Shown here: piece after piece, positions 27,392 to 38,211 of the stretch
Layout of the letters: each line of letters opens with the position of its first letter
Position numbering within the stretch: the first letter of the stretch is position 1
Assembly (NCBI RefSeq): GCF_000304315.1
Contig: NC_018485.1
Span: forward strand, 2,202,501-2,266,500
DNA length: 64,000 nucleotides
From: Methylocystis sp. SC2
GTDB taxonomy: Bacteria; Pseudomonadota; Alphaproteobacteria; Rhizobiales; Beijerinckiaceae
Direction: 5' to 3'
The notes under the pieces: generated by a model
Told to the model about the DNA's origin: nothing
Seen by the model: the letters and a program-made list of their open reading frames with translations, nothing else
The model's database searches: none
Made by a program: the position numbers and the translations under genes

Positions 27392-28423
27392 ATGGCGGAA
27401 GAGAAGGCGCTTCTTTCGGTTCTACGCAGACAATCGCGAAGCGTTCCGCCGCTGTGGCTGATGCGTCAGGCGGGCCGTTACCTTCCCGAATATCGCGACG
27501 TGCGGGCGACGACGAAAAGCTTTCTCGATTTCTGCTATTCGCCGCGGAAGGCGGCGGACGTGACGCTGCAGCCGATCCGGCGCTTTCACTTCGACGCGGC
27601 GATTCTCTTCTCCGACATTCTTGTGGTGCCCGACGCCATGGGCCAACGGGTTTCCTTCGAGAGCGGCTCGGGTCCGCGGCTTGACCCGATTGAAACCCCG
27701 GAGCAGGCGCAGCGACTCGGCCCGTTCAGGATCGAGCATCTGTCGCCGGTGTTCGAGACGATCGATCTCGTCAAAACCGCGCTGCCGTCGGACGTGGCGT
27801 TCATCGGCTTTTGCGGGGCGCCGTTCACGGTCGTGAGCTATATGATCGCCGGGCAGGGCACGCCCGATCAGGCGCCGGCGCGTTTGTTCGCCTATCGTTA
27901 TCCCGACGCTTTCGCACAGCTGATTGATCGCGTCGTTGAGGCGTCGATCGACTATCTTGCGCGGCAGATCGAGGCTGGCGTCGAAGTCGTGCAGATCTTC
28001 GACAGCTGGGCCGGCGTCTTGCCGGCGAACGAATTTCAGCGGTGGTCGGCGGCGCCGGTGCGGCGGATCGTTGAAGGCGTCAAAGCGCGCCATCCGCAAA
28101 CGCCGGCGATCGCCTTCATACGCGGCGCCGATGCGCATCTGCCCAAGCTCACGCAGATGATCGGCGCCGATGCTTACGGGATCGATACGGCGCTCGATCC
28201 CGCATGGGCGGTTGCGCAAACCGAATCGAACGTGCCGCTGCAAGGCAATCTCGATCCTCTCGCGCTTGTCGCCGGCGGAGAAGCGCTCGACCGCGAAGTC
28301 GATTCAATTCTCGCCGCCTTCGAGGGCCGTCCGCATATCTTCAATCTTGGTCACGGCATCCTGCAGCAGACGCCGATCGAAAATGTCGAGCGGCTTGTCG
28401 CGCGCGTGAGGCGGGGGGCCTGA
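27392..28423 (+). CDS. hemE: Uroporphyrinogen decarboxylase
   Basis: 343 residues from ATG 27392 (MAEEKALLSVLRRQ); a TTG ten codons earlier is less likely. Signature PLWLMRQAGRYLPEYR at the N-terminus with the substrate-binding arginines, then FCGAPFTVVSYMI and IFDSWAGVL. Decarboxylates uroporphyrinogen III to coproporphyrinogen III in haem synthesis. Followed after 2 bp by hemJ, giving a haem operon transcribed away from the candidate oriC. Confidence 0.97.
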   Translation: MAEEKALLSVLRRQSRSVPPLWLMRQAGRYLPEYRDVRATTKSFLDFCYSPRKAADVTLQPIRRFHFDAAILFSDILVVPDAMGQRVSFESGSGPRLDPIETPEQAQRLGPFRIEHLSPVFETIDLVKTALPSDVAFIGFCGAPFTVVSYMIAGQGTPDQAPARLFAYRYPDAFAQLIDRVVEASIDYLARQIEAGVEVVQIFDSWAGVLPANEFQRWSAAPVRRIVEGVKARHPQTPAIAFIRGADAHLPKLTQMIGADAYGIDTALDPAWAVAQTESNVPLQGNLDPLALVAGGEALDREVDSILAAFEGRPHIFNLGHGILQQTPIENVERLVARVRRGA

Positions 28424-28425
28424 CG

Positions 28426-28845
28426 ATGTACGTTTGGATCAAGGCGCTGCATGTGATCGCCATCATCGCTTGGATGGCGGGGCTTCTCTATCTGCCGCGT
28501 CTCTTCGTCTACCATGCCGGCGCGGCCGCGGGGACGCTCTCAGAGACGTTCAAGATCATGGAGCGGCGGCTCTATCGCTACATCATGACGCCAGCGATGC
28601 TCGTCGCCTGGATGAGCGGAATCTATCTGGCGATCGAGGGCGGGGCGCTGACGTCAGGATGGTTTCATGCGAAAGCGACGCTCGTCGTGCTGCTGACCGC
28701 CGCGCATATTCACGACGGCGCGCTGATGCGCCGTTTCGCGGAAGACGCCAATGTTCATTCGCCGCGCTACTACCGCATCTTCAATGAACTGCCGACCCTG
28801 CTGATGATCGGCGTCGTTATTCTGGTGATCGTCAAGCCGTTTTGA
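28426..28845 (+). CDS. hemJ: Protoporphyrinogen oxidase HemJ
   Basis: 139 residues from ATG 28426, 2 bp after the hemE stop. Four hydrophobic helices. Conserved haem-ligand-type His in YVWIKALHVIAIIAWMAGL, plus YLPRLFVYH, GWFHAKATLVVLLTAAH and RYYRIFNELPTLLMIGVVI. HemJ oxidises protoporphyrinogen IX to protoporphyrin IX in the inner membrane of bacteria without HemG or HemY-type oxidases. Operon with hemE. Confidence 0.94.
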   Translation: MYVWIKALHVIAIIAWMAGLLYLPRLFVYHAGAAAGTLSETFKIMERRLYRYIMTPAMLVAWMSGIYLAIEGGALTSGWFHAKATLVVLLTAAHIHDGALMRRFAEDANVHSPRYYRIFNELPTLLMIGVVILVIVKPF

Positions 28846-29110
28846 GGTTCGGAGCGATTTCACGCGGCGCCTTCGCCTGGCTTCGCCAGCGGCGCGTCCC
28901 CGTTTGGCGCGTTAGGGCCGCTTTAACGGAACTCTTGATTCATGACTGGAAATTGTCTAAGTGAACCCTATCCCTCTGAGGCCCGTGTCTGCTTGTAGCG
29001 GCATCGCCGGATTTTTGCCGGCGCTCCGGTAAGGCCGCCTCCCCCGCCCCACCGCTTCTCTCCGGCTCGTTTCCATCTGCGCGCCGGCTAATACCCAAGG
29101 TTCCTCCTGA

Positions 29111-30376
<1,266 letters not shown>

Positions 30377-30421
30377 GAACAGCCGCTGAGCATCCAGGCG
30401 AAGCCGGTCGCCGGACCGCTG

Positions 30422-31183
30422 TTATGTCCTGTCTCGCACGAATATCTCGGCGCGCGCTTCGACGATTTCATTGAGCAATCCGTCCCGTGCGAATGGCGCC
30501 AAGGCGTCGAGCACGGCCGCTCGCATTTGCTCGACCCGAACGCCGAGCCGCTCTTTCGACGAGGACGATCTCGACAATACGCGCTCGACCAGCAGCTCCA
30601 TAGGAGTGATCTGTTCCGTTTCCGAAATAATGGCTCGGCTGCGGCGGAAGCGGGCGCCGCTAAAAAATGCGCAAGGATCGTGCTGATAGCGTTCCGCGCC
30701 CGCCGTCTCGGTCCAGCGCCGGCGCGCCTTGTCATAGGCCGATAGCCAGGGATTGCGGCCGTCGTCGACGCTGGCGGCTCGGCAGATGAGAATACGGCCC
30801 TCAGGCGCGACGACGCGTTCCAGCTCCGCGCGCGTCGGATCGGGCTTCATCCAATGCAGCGCGCGCCCGATGGTCACAATATCAAAGGTTCCGGCGGCGA
30901 GCGGCAAGGCTTCCGCCCGACCGCGGATGAGGCGCAGTCTGACCCCTTCGCGTCTTGCGGCTGCGCGGGCGGCCTCGATCATCATGGGCTCGGGGTCGAC
31001 GCCGATGATTTCGCCGACGAAAGGCGCGAAGCCAATCGCCAGCAGCCCCGGACCGGCGCCAAGATCGAGGAGACGATCGTTGCCGGCGAGGCCGAGGCTG
31101 CGCGCGGCCGTTTCGAAAAAAGTCGCGCCGTAAGGCTCTCGCGCGCCCTCATAGAATGGAATTGTTGAAGCGAACCGTCCCAC
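30422..31183 (-). CDS. SAM-dependent class I methyltransferase
   Basis: 253 residues from GTG 31181-31183 (VGRFASTIPFYEGARE), which has a GGAGG site nine bases upstream. Rossmann motif I is LLDLGAGPGLLAI, followed by GVDPEPMMIEAARAAARR, RGRAEALPLAAGTFDIVTIGRALHWM and PEGRILICRAA. A Methyltransf_11/25-type enzyme. The acceptor is unknown. Convergent with rho. Confidence 0.85.
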   Translation of the reverse strand: MGRFASTIPFYEGAREPYGATFFETAARSLGLAGNDRLLDLGAGPGLLAIGFAPFVGEIIGVDPEPMMIEAARAAARREGVRLRLIRGRAEALPLAAGTFDIVTIGRALHWMKPDPTRAELERVVAPEGRILICRAASVDDGRNPWLSAYDKARRRWTETAGAERYQHDPCAFFSGARFRRSRAIISETEQITPMELLVERVLSRSSSSKERLGVRVEQMRAAVLDALAPFARDGLLNEIVEARAEIFVRDRT

Positions 31184-31687
31184 CGGATTTATCCTCCGCC
31201 ATCGGGAAGTATGGCGTTCGCGTCGGATCGACAGCGCCGGTGCCGCGCCTTTCGAAACCTTCATAAAATGACCGCAAAAAAGCGCGCGCCTTTATGAAAT
31301 CCGCAGTCGTTCCCGAGAGAGCCAATGGATCGTCGCCCGATGAAAATTCTGGCCGCTGTTTTGTGGTTCTTCTCCGAGGTCGTCGCGGCGCGCGCCTTGG
31401 ACGGGCCGAGTCAAACGCAGCCCGCGGGGGGAGGGGGCGCAAGACGCCTCGCCCTTGCCCTCGTCGAGCGCTGTCGAAAAGGAAAACAGCTCGCCTGACC
31501 CCGCGATTAAGCCGACAGCCAATCTTGATCCCGGCCCACTTCGCCAGGTCCTTATCATGCGGGCGTCGTCTACCCGTCAAACGGAAATGCGGTCACGAAT
31601 AATTCTCGCGGGGGCGTCAGCCTTCAGCTTCCGTTTTAGAGCTCGCCATCAAAAGGACCGTCGTCACGACGCGGGATAGAAGCAAGT
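31184..31687. other. Intergenic region with a possible broken secreted-protein gene
   Basis: 504 bp without an intact gene. On the plus strand a frame from 31325 gives MDRRPMKILAAVLWFFSEVVAARA, which looks like a signal peptide, then DGPSQTQPAGGGG before drifting into an implausible reading and stopping near 31498. After the G-rich run at 31425-31437 another frame gives a plausible Pro/Ser-rich continuation (AQDASPLPSSSAVEKENSSP) to about 31679. One indel in the G-run would join them. No domain is recognisable. Confidence 0.35.
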
Positions 31688-32221
31688 CTATTCTTTGCTC
31701 GGCCTGTTTAGATCGTTCAAACGAAGCGCCATCAGCGTTTCGTCGAGATAATCGCCGTCGCCGTTTTTGGCTGAGCGCTCCTCGACGCCATAGGCGCGAA
31801 ATCCCCATCGTTCATAGAAGCGCAGCGCGCGAAAATTCGTCGAGACGACGGTGAGCGTCACGATCTCGACCCCGCCGCGCGCCGCCTCGATCAGTCTTTT
31901 CATGATGTCGTCGGCGGCGCCGGACCCGCGCGCGGCGGCCTTCACATACATGCCGTAGAGCAGCGCCTTGTGGCGGGTCTTCACGCCGTCGCCCCATGCG
32001 AGTCCGCCGACGCCGATCAATTGTGAATCGCTTGCGTCAAAGGCGCCGATCACGAAGTCGCGTTCAAGGCGCGCGGCGACCGGGTCGCGGGCGACATGCG
32101 CTTCATCTTCCGGCGCGTAGTGAAAGGCGCGGGGCTCCCGTGTAAAGCTCTCAAGTCGCAACGCTTGAAAGCGGTCGGCGTCCGAGCCGTTGAGCCGGCG
32201 ACATAGTGCTCGCGTTCGCAT
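31688..32221 (-). CDS. GNAT-family N-acetyltransferase
   Basis: 177 residues. The GNAT fold motifs appear as FVIGAFDASDSQLIGVGGLAW, LYGMYVKAAARGSGAADDIMKRLIEAA (acetyl-CoA pyrophosphate loop, RGSGA in place of RGxGxG) and VVSTNFRALRFYERWGFRAYGVEERS. Transfers an acetyl group from acetyl-CoA to an unknown amine. Not obviously linked to the neighbouring tRNA-modification genes. Confidence 0.88.
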   Translation of the reverse strand: MRTRALCRRLNGSDADRFQALRLESFTREPRAFHYAPEDEAHVARDPVAARLERDFVIGAFDASDSQLIGVGGLAWGDGVKTRHKALLYGMYVKAAARGSGAADDIMKRLIEAARGGVEIVTLTVVSTNFRALRFYERWGFRAYGVEERSAKNGDGDYLDETLMALRLNDLNRPSKE

Positions 32222-32280
32222 ATGTCTTTGTGCCGGAGCGGCCTTGCGAACGCCAGCGGCGAAGGAAATAAGCGGCGCGC

Positions 32281-32475
32281 ATGTTCAAGGATTTCGCCAA
32301 TGTGTGGACGATGCTCGGCGTTGCGCGCGATCTGAAGCCCGCCGGCGGCGCGTCCTGCGCGTTCATGGACCGCGGCCTGCGTTTTGTGCGCTGCAGCATT
32401 TTTTGTTCCGACGCGTTGAACGCCGGCAGGCGGTCGGGGATCATCATTGCAGTCCCAGAGGCCGCCGGCCAATGA
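32281..32475 (+). CDS. Possible small protein overlapping the mnmE start
   Basis: A 64-codon frame starting MFKDFANVWTMLGVARDL whose TGA overlaps the mnmE ATG (ATGA junction). Codon third positions are mostly G or C, and an AAGGAA lies about 14 bases upstream. No recognisable family, and the sequence is Cys- and Phe-containing rather than clearly structured. The coupling-style overlap is the main support; it could equally be chance in the 250-bp mnmE leader. Confidence 0.3.
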   Translation: MFKDFANVWTMLGVARDLKPAGGASCAFMDRGLRFVRCSIFCSDALNAGRRSGIIIAVPEAAGQ

Positions 32476-33770
32476 CGGCGCAGGACACGATTTTCGCGCT
32501 CGGCACAGGGGCCGGGAGGGCCGCCATCGCCGTGATCCGGATATCGGGGCCGGGGACGGGGGAGGCGCTTACGGCGCTCGCCGGCAAGCGCCTAGAGCCG
32601 CGTCAGGCGAGTTTTGCGGTGCTGCGCGATCCCCAGACCGGGGAAATGCTCGATCGGGGGATCGCGCTGTTCTTTCCTGGTCCCGCGTCCTCGACGGGCG
32701 AAGACTACGGCGAGCTGCAGCTGCATGGGGGCCGCGCGATCGTCGAGGGCGCGCTCGCCGCTTTGCATCGGCGCCCCGGCCTGCGGCCCGCCGAACCCGG
32801 CGAATTCGCCCGCCGCAGCTTCGCCAATGGCAAGCTCGATCTCTCTCAAGCGGAGGCGCTCGCCGATCTCATCGATGCGCAGACAGAGGCGCAGCGGCGG
32901 CAGGCGCTGCGCGTCGCCGGCGGCGCGCTGCGGCGCAAAGTCGAGGGCTGGCGGGCGGCCTTGGTGGAGTCGCTGGCCGTGGTTGAGGCCGAACTTGACT
33001 TCAGCGACGAAGCGGATGTCGGCGCGTTTTCGCCGGCGCGGCTCAGCGCGCTGCTTTCGCCGCTCGCGGAGGACATGCGCGCCGCGCTGCGGCTCGCGCC
33101 GGCGTCGGAGCGCATGCGCGACGGGTTCGTCGTCATGATTCTCGGTCGGCCCAATGCCGGCAAGTCGACGCTGATCAATGCGCTGACGCGGCGCGATCTG
33201 GCGATCGTCTCGCCGATTCCCGGCACCACGCGCGACATGATCGAAGCGCATCTCGAGATTGGCGGATTGCCGGTGACGTTGATCGACACGGCAGGTCTGC
33301 GCGAGGCGGCCGACGCAATCGAGCGGATCGGCGTCGATCGGACTCTCGCGCGGGTCGAAACCGCCGATCTGGCGCTGTGGCTGTCGGATTCTGCGGAGGC
33401 GCCGCCGGGCAGTGATATTGAAACGATCCGCGTCGCGACCAAAATCGATCTGACGCCGGCGGCTGAAGGCGCGATCGGCGTTTGCGCCTTGAGCGGCGAG
33501 GGGCTTGAGACGCTGGCGGCGGCGATTGCCGCGCGCGCCCGGGCGCGGCTGGGCGACGGCGCGACGGCGCTGATCGTGCGAGACCGGCATCGGCACGCTC
33601 TGGAGCAAGCCGTTGAAAGCATTGGCGCTGTTCTGGCGGGCGGCCAAGCGCTCGAACTTCAGGCCGAGGAGCTCCGCCGCGCCAGCGTCGCGCTCGGCCG
33701 GATTGTCGGCGCGGTCGACGTCGAGGAAATCCTCGACGCGGTTTTCTCGCGTTTTTGTATTGGCAAATGA
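32472..33770 (+). CDS. mnmE: tRNA modification GTPase MnmE
   Basis: 432 residues from ATG 32472 (MTAQDTIFALGTGAGRAAIAVIRISG). N-terminal formyl-THF-binding domain, helical domain, then an inserted G domain with GRPNAGKST (G1), PGTTRD (G2/G3 region), DTAGLRE and TKIDL, and the invariant C-terminal FCIGK. With MnmG it installs carboxymethylaminomethyl groups at U34 of certain tRNAs. Heads the mnmE-mnmG-rsmG-parA-parB run. Confidence 0.97.
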   Translation: MTAQDTIFALGTGAGRAAIAVIRISGPGTGEALTALAGKRLEPRQASFAVLRDPQTGEMLDRGIALFFPGPASSTGEDYGELQLHGGRAIVEGALAALHRRPGLRPAEPGEFARRSFANGKLDLSQAEALADLIDAQTEAQRRQALRVAGGALRRKVEGWRAALVESLAVVEAELDFSDEADVGAFSPARLSALLSPLAEDMRAALRLAPASERMRDGFVVMILGRPNAGKSTLINALTRRDLAIVSPIPGTTRDMIEAHLEIGGLPVTLIDTAGLREAADAIERIGVDRTLARVETADLALWLSDSAEAPPGSDIETIRVATKIDLTPAAEGAIGVCALSGEGLETLAAAIAARARARLGDGATALIVRDRHRHALEQAVESIGAVLAGGQALELQAEELRRASVALGRIVGAVDVEEILDAVFSRFCIGK

Positions 33771-33772
33771 TA

Positions 33773-33788
33773 TGTTTCACGTGAAACA
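33773..33788. promoter_or_regulatory. parS centromere site upstream of mnmG
   Basis: TGTTTCACGTGAAACA, a perfect 16-bp palindrome identical to the bacterial parS consensus, lies between the mnmE stop and the mnmG start. ParB binds it, loads and spreads with CTP, and ParA moves the complex for origin segregation (established). Confidence 0.96.
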
Positions 33789-33797
33789 GGCCAGGCC

Positions 33798-35651
33798 ATG
33801 AATTCCGGGATGAAGCAATTCGATGTCATTGTAATCGGCGGCGGCCACGCCGGCTGCGAGGCGGCGGCGGCGGCGGCGCGCCTTGGCGCGCGCACGGCGC
33901 TCGTGACCCAGAGCCGCGCAAGAATCGGCGAAATGTCCTGCAATCCGGCGATCGGCGGGCTCGGCAAGGGCCAGCTGGTGCGGGAGATCGACGCGCTCGA
34001 CGGGTTGATGGGGCTCGTCGCCGACGCCGCCGGCATTCAGTTCCGCGTGCTCAACCGCTCCAAGGGGCCGGCGGTGCGCGGTCCGCGCGCCCAGGCCGAC
34101 CGCAAGCTCTATCGCGCGGCGATGCAGGCGGCGCTGGCCGAAACTGAAAATCTGACGATCGTTGAAGCCTGCGTCGAAGATCTGCTGGTCGAGCGCGGCG
34201 CCATTCGCGGGGTCGTCACGCCTGACGGCGCGCTTCGGGCGACGAGCGTGGTCATCGCCACCGGCACATTCCTGGGCGGCGTCATTCATATCGGCGATGA
34301 GCGCACGCCCGCGGGACGGATGGGCGACGCGCCGTCCAACGGCTTGAGCCGCCGGTTGCGGGACGTCGGCTTTGCGGTCGCTCGGCTCAAGACCGGCACG
34401 CCGCCGCGGCTCGACGGGCGAACGATCCGCTGGGGGGCGCTCGAAGCGCAATGGGGCGACCCCACGCCCGAGCCCTTCTCCTATCTCACGACGGCGATCG
34501 CGAACCGCCAGATCGCCTGCGGCGTCACCCGCACGACGCCGGCCGCGCATCGGATCATTCTCGACGATCTGCATCGCTCGCCAATGCGCACAGGGGCCAT
34601 CTCGGGCCCCGGACCGCGCTATTGCCCCTCGATCGAGGACAAGGTGACGCGTTTCGCCGACCGCGACGCCCATCAGATCTTTCTGGAGCCCGAAGGGCTC
34701 GACGACGACACAGTCTATCCGAACGGCGTCTCGACCTCGCTGCCGCTGGCGACCCAGCAGGCCTTCATCAACGCCATTCCTGGGCTTGAGGAGACCCGCA
34801 TTCTGCGGCCGGGCTATGCGATCGAATATGACTATGTCGATCCGCGCGAACTTTCGGCGACCCTCGAAACCAAGCGTTTTCGCGGACTTTTCTTCGCCGG
34901 GCAGATCAATGGCACCACCGGTTATGAAGAGGCCGCCGCGCAGGGGCTTCTCGCCGGGATCAATGCGGCCCGCCACGCCGCGGCTGCGGGCGCAATCATC
35001 TTCGATCGGGCGGAAGCCTATCTCGGCGTCATGGTCGACGATCTCGTCACCCGGGGGGTCAGCGAGCCCTATCGCATGTTCACCTCGCGCGCCGAATATC
35101 GTCTGTCGCTGCGCGCCGACAACGCCGACGAGCGCCTGACGGCGCGCGGAATCGAGATCGGCTGCGTCGGCCCTGCTCGGGCGTCGCACTACACAGCGCG
35201 CGCGGCCCGCCTCGAAGCTGCGCGCGCCCTGGTGCAGACGCGCGAATTGACCTCGGCCGCGGCGCGCCGGCACGGTCTGCCGGTCAACCAGGACGGGCTG
35301 CGCCGCAGCGCCTATGCGCTGCTGGCCTTTCCGGACATCACGTTCGATCGCCTGGCGTCGATCTGGCCAGAATTCAGCGGAATTGACCTGCAAACCGCCG
35401 AGCGGCTGGAGACCGAGGCGCGCTACGCCGTCTATCTCGACCGCCAACAGGCCGATATTGACGCGTATCGACGCGACGAGCGCCTGGCGCTGCCGGAGGG
35501 GCTGGATTATGCGGCGATCGCCGGGCTCTCGGCGGAACTGCGTGGGAAGCTGAGCTATCTGCGGCCGCGCACGATCGGCCAAGCTCAGCGGATCGATGGC
35601 ATGACGCCTTCGGCGTTGACGCTGCTGGCGGCGCGGGCGCGCCGCGCGTGA
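33798..35651 (+). CDS. mnmG: tRNA uridine-5-carboxymethylaminomethyl enzyme MnmG
   Basis: 617 residues from ATG 33798. FAD-binding Rossmann motif [12 protein letters not shown] at the N-terminus, [24 protein letters not shown], the conserved [17 protein letters not shown], and the GidA-type middle and C-terminal helical MnmE-binding domain. Works with MnmE on U34 of tRNA. Its TGA overlaps the rsmG GTG (GTGA). Confidence 0.98.
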   Translation: MNSGMKQFDVIVIGGGHAGCEAAAAAARLGARTALVTQSRARIGEMSCNPAIGGLGKGQLVREIDALDGLMGLVADAAGIQFRVLNRSKGPAVRGPRAQADRKLYRAAMQAALAETENLTIVEACVEDLLVERGAIRGVVTPDGALRATSVVIATGTFLGGVIHIGDERTPAGRMGDAPSNGLSRRLRDVGFAVARLKTGTPPRLDGRTIRWGALEAQWGDPTPEPFSYLTTAIANRQIACGVTRTTPAAHRIILDDLHRSPMRTGAISGPGPRYCPSIEDKVTRFADRDAHQIFLEPEGLDDDTVYPNGVSTSLPLATQQAFINAIPGLEETRILRPGYAIEYDYVDPRELSATLETKRFRGLFFAGQINGTTGYEEAAAQGLLAGINAARHAAAAGAIIFDRAEAYLGVMVDDLVTRGVSEPYRMFTSRAEYRLSLRADNADERLTARGIEIGCVGPARASHYTARAARLEAARALVQTRELTSAAARRHGLPVNQDGLRRSAYALLAFPDITFDRLASIWPEFSGIDLQTAERLETEARYAVYLDRQQADIDAYRRDERLALPEGLDYAAIAGLSAELRGKLSYLRPRTIGQAQRIDGMTPSALTLLAARARRA

Positions 35652-36283
35652 GAGACGGATCTTGCCGGAAAGAGGCGCTCGGACTCTTCCCGGAACTCGA
35701 ATCGATCGAAGCGGAGCTTGAGGTCTACGAGTCTCTGCTGCGTCGCTGGCAGGCGAAGATCAATCTGGTCTCCGCGGCGACGCTCGACGAGATTTGGCTG
35801 CGGCACTTCGCCGATTCGGCGCAGGTTCACGCCGTCGCGCCTCAGATCCGATGTTGGGCGGACATGGGCACCGGCGCGGGCTTTCCCGGGCTGGTGACGG
35901 CGCTCTTATTGAAGTCGACGCCGCAAGCGGTCGTGCACCTGATCGAAAGCGATCAGCGCAAGGCTGGATTCCTTCGTGCTGTTTCACGTGAAACAGGAGC
36001 GCCGGCGATCATTCATGCCGAGCGGATCGAAAGCGTTTTGCCGAATATCGCCGCCGACGTCGGCGGCGTCAGCGCGCGCGCTCTCGCGCCGCTCTCGCGT
36101 CTCGTGCAGCTTGCCGAAGCGCCGCTAAAAAAAGGCGCCATTGGCGTGTTTTTAAAGGGGGAAGAATGGCGAGACGAATTGACCGCGGTCGAGGCGCTCG
36201 GTAGCTTGAGCTGCGAATCGGCGGACAGCCGCACCCGTAAGGGCGCGCGCGTCGTCGTCGTCAAGCACAAGGCTTCCCAGTGA
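35648..36283 (+). CDS. rsmG: 16S rRNA G527 N7-methyltransferase
   Basis: 211 residues from GTG 35648, overlapping mnmG by 4 bp. SAM-binding motif [26 protein letters not shown] at the N-terminus, and [10 protein letters not shown], which is encoded across a perfect parS site (35980-35995). Methylates G527 of 16S rRNA in the 530 loop. The stop overlaps the parA GTG start by 4 bp, so rsmG and parA are coupled. Confidence 0.96.
   Translation: MRDGSCRKEALGLFPELESIEAELEVYESLLRRWQAKINLVSAATLDEIWLRHFADSAQVHAVAPQIRCWADMGTGAGFPGLVTALLLKSTPQAVVHLIESDQRKAGFLRAVSRETGAPAIIHAERIESVLPNIAADVGGVSARALAPLSRLVQLAEAPLKKGAIGVFLKGEEWRDELTAVEALGSLSCESADSRTRKGARVVVVKHKASQ
35980..35995. promoter_or_regulatory. Second parS site, inside rsmG
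   Basis: Second exact TGTTTCACGTGAAACA, embedded in the rsmG reading frame where it encodes part of AVSRET. It is 2207 bp from the first parS and 285 bp before parA. Confidence 0.96.
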
Positions 36284-37092
36284 CCGCTTCCGCTTCGCCG
36301 CGCATTTTTGTGCTGGCCAATCAAAAGGGCGGCGTGGGCAAGACGACCACCGCCATCAATCTCGGCACCGCGCTCGCGGCGGTCGGCGAGGAAGTTCTCG
36401 TCATCGATCTCGATCCGCAGGGCAATGCGTCGACGGGCCTCGGCGTCGACCGTCAGCATCGAACGATTTCGACCTATGACGTGCTGCTCGGCGAGTCGAG
36501 CCTCGCCGACGCGATCATCGCCACGGCGGTGCCACGGCTCTCGATCGCGCCGTCGACTCTGGATTTGCTTGGCGTCGAGCTCGAGATCGCCAACGACAAG
36601 GATCGCGCCTACAGGCTGAAGCGCGCCTTCGCCGAACTGGCGGCCGATCATGATGATGAGCGGCGCTACAGCTATATTCTGATCGACTGCCCGCCGTCGC
36701 TAAATCTATTGACAATCAATGCGTTAGCCAGCAGCGACGCCGTCGTCGTGCCGCTGCAGTGCGAATTCTTCGCGCTGGAAGGCCTCTCACAGCTCCTCTC
36801 GACCGTCGAACAGGTTCGACAGACTCTTAACCATAAATTGTCCATCCACGGCGTCGTTCTGACGATGTACGACCCCCGCAACAATCTCGCCAATCAGGTC
36901 GTCGCCGACGTGCGTCGTTTCATGGGCGAGAAGGTCTATCAAACGATGATCCCGCGCAACGTCAGGGTCTCGGAGGCCCCGTCACATGGCAAGCCGGTGC
37001 TGCTCTATGATCTCAAATGCTCGGGCAGCCAAGCCTATCTGAAGCTCGCCTCGGAAGTGATTCAGCGTGAGAAGCGGTTGCGCGCAGCCTAA
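36280..37092 (+). CDS. parA: Chromosome partitioning ATPase ParA
   Basis: 270 residues from GTG 36280. Deviant Walker A KGGVGKTTTAINLGTALA with the signature lysine, switch region DLDPQGNASTGLG and IDCPPSLNLLTINAL. Uses ATP-dependent DNA binding to pull ParB-parS complexes apart. Overlaps rsmG by 4 bp; parB follows after 55 bp. Confidence 0.98.
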   Translation: MTASASPRIFVLANQKGGVGKTTTAINLGTALAAVGEEVLVIDLDPQGNASTGLGVDRQHRTISTYDVLLGESSLADAIIATAVPRLSIAPSTLDLLGVELEIANDKDRAYRLKRAFAELAADHDDERRYSYILIDCPPSLNLLTINALASSDAVVVPLQCEFFALEGLSQLLSTVEQVRQTLNHKLSIHGVVLTMYDPRNNLANQVVADVRRFMGEKVYQTMIPRNVRVSEAPSHGKPVLLYDLKCSGSQAYLKLASEVIQREKRLRAA

Positions 37093-37147
37093 AGAGCCGG
37101 ACAGCCCAAAGCCGAGCGGCGCAAGAGCCAAGAAGGAGCCTTACAAG

Positions 37148-38041
37148 ATGGCGGATGAATCGCGGCGCCGGCTGGGCCGGGGATTGGCGGCGCTTCTCGG
37201 CGACGCCGCCGCCGAGGCCGCCCCGACCGAGCGGCCGCGCGGCCCGCGAAAGGCGCCGATCGAGTTTTTGCGCCCCAATCCGCGCAATCCGCGCATTTCT
37301 TTTCGCGAAGAGGATCTGGCCGAACTGACCGCATCGATTCGCGAGAAGGGCGTGATCCAGCCCATCATCGTGCGCGTCATCGTCGGCGTCGCCGACGCCT
37401 ATGAAATCATCGCGGGCGAGCGGCGCTGGCGCGCGGCGCAGATGGCGGGGCTCTCGGACGTGCCGGTCGTCATTCACGAGGCGAACGACAAGGAAGCGCT
37501 CGAACTCGCGATCATCGAGAATGTGCAGCGCGCCGACCTCAACGCCGTCGAGGAGGCGAAGGGCTATGAAAGGCTCGGCGCCGAGTTCGGATATTCCCAC
37601 GCCGACATTGCGAAAATCATCGGCAAGAGCCGGTCTCACATCGCCAACACCATTCGCCTGCTCAATTTGCCGGAGGAGGCGAAAAAGCTGGTGGCCGAGG
37701 GCGCGATTTCGGCCGGTCACGCGCGCGCGCTGCTCGCCGTCGCCGATCCGGCGGCGGTGGCGCGGCGCATCGTCGAAAAGGGACTGACGGTTCGCGACGT
37801 CGAGCGATTGGCGAAGGATCACGCCGAGGAGGCCGGCCTGTCGAGACGTTCGCCGCGTTCCGCCAAGGCTTTCGCTAAGGGTTCCGCCAAAGACGCCGAC
37901 GCGCGGGCGATCGAAAAGACCTTGAGCGACGCCCTCGGGATGCGTGTCGAACTTCGCGCCGAGGATGAAAGAGGCGAGCTTCGGATACGCTATGAATCAT
38001 TGGAGCAGCTTGATTCGATTTGTGAGCTGCTGACCAAATAG
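37148..38041 (+). CDS. parB: Chromosome partitioning protein ParB
   Basis: 297 residues from ATG 37148 (MADESRRRLGRGLAALLGD, the ParA-stimulating N-terminus), with AAGGAG eleven bases upstream. CTPase/N-terminal domain with EFLRPNPRNPRISF and AGERRWRAAQMAGL (GERRxR motif), HTH FGYSHADIAKIIGKSRSHIANTIRLL, and a C-terminal dimerisation domain. Binds the two parS sites in this operon. The operon ends at the terminator at 38135-38164. Confidence 0.98.
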   Translation: MADESRRRLGRGLAALLGDAAAEAAPTERPRGPRKAPIEFLRPNPRNPRISFREEDLAELTASIREKGVIQPIIVRVIVGVADAYEIIAGERRWRAAQMAGLSDVPVVIHEANDKEALELAIIENVQRADLNAVEEAKGYERLGAEFGYSHADIAKIIGKSRSHIANTIRLLNLPEEAKKLVAEGAISAGHARALLAVADPAAVARRIVEKGLTVRDVERLAKDHAEEAGLSRRSPRSAKAFAKGSAKDADARAIEKTLSDALGMRVELRAEDERGELRIRYESLEQLDSICELLTK

Positions 38042-38134
38042 ATTTCCGCTTGAATACGGATTCTGCGTCAAATTGCGTCGGGTGCCAGAGCCAGATGGAT
38101 GGCCGGCGTCCTCTTCAGCGACGCCCTGGCAAAT

Positions 38135-38164
38135 AAAAACCCCCGGCGTGAGCCGGGGGTTTTT
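38135..38164. terminator. Bidirectional Rho-independent terminator between parB and an OMP gene
   Basis: AAAAACCCCCGGC (38135-38147), loop GTGA, GCCGGGGGTTTTT (38152-38164): a perfect 13-bp dyad with A-run and T-run, serving both the parB operon and the convergent gene ending at 38212. A second hairpin TGAAACCG / CGGTTTCA lies at about 38171-38199. Confidence 0.93.
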
Positions 38165-38211
38165 GTAATCTGAAACCGACCCGCAGGGGCCGGTTTCATG
38201 TGACCGCTCAT

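Noticed and set aside
28961..29032. 23-codon GTG frame in the rho leader as a possible leader peptide
   Set aside because: No ribosome-binding site and no supporting conservation visible; the resemblance to E. coli rhoL is only positional.
33777..35582. 601-codon minus-strand reading frame
   Set aside because: Exact antisense of mnmG, which has all family motifs on the plus strand.
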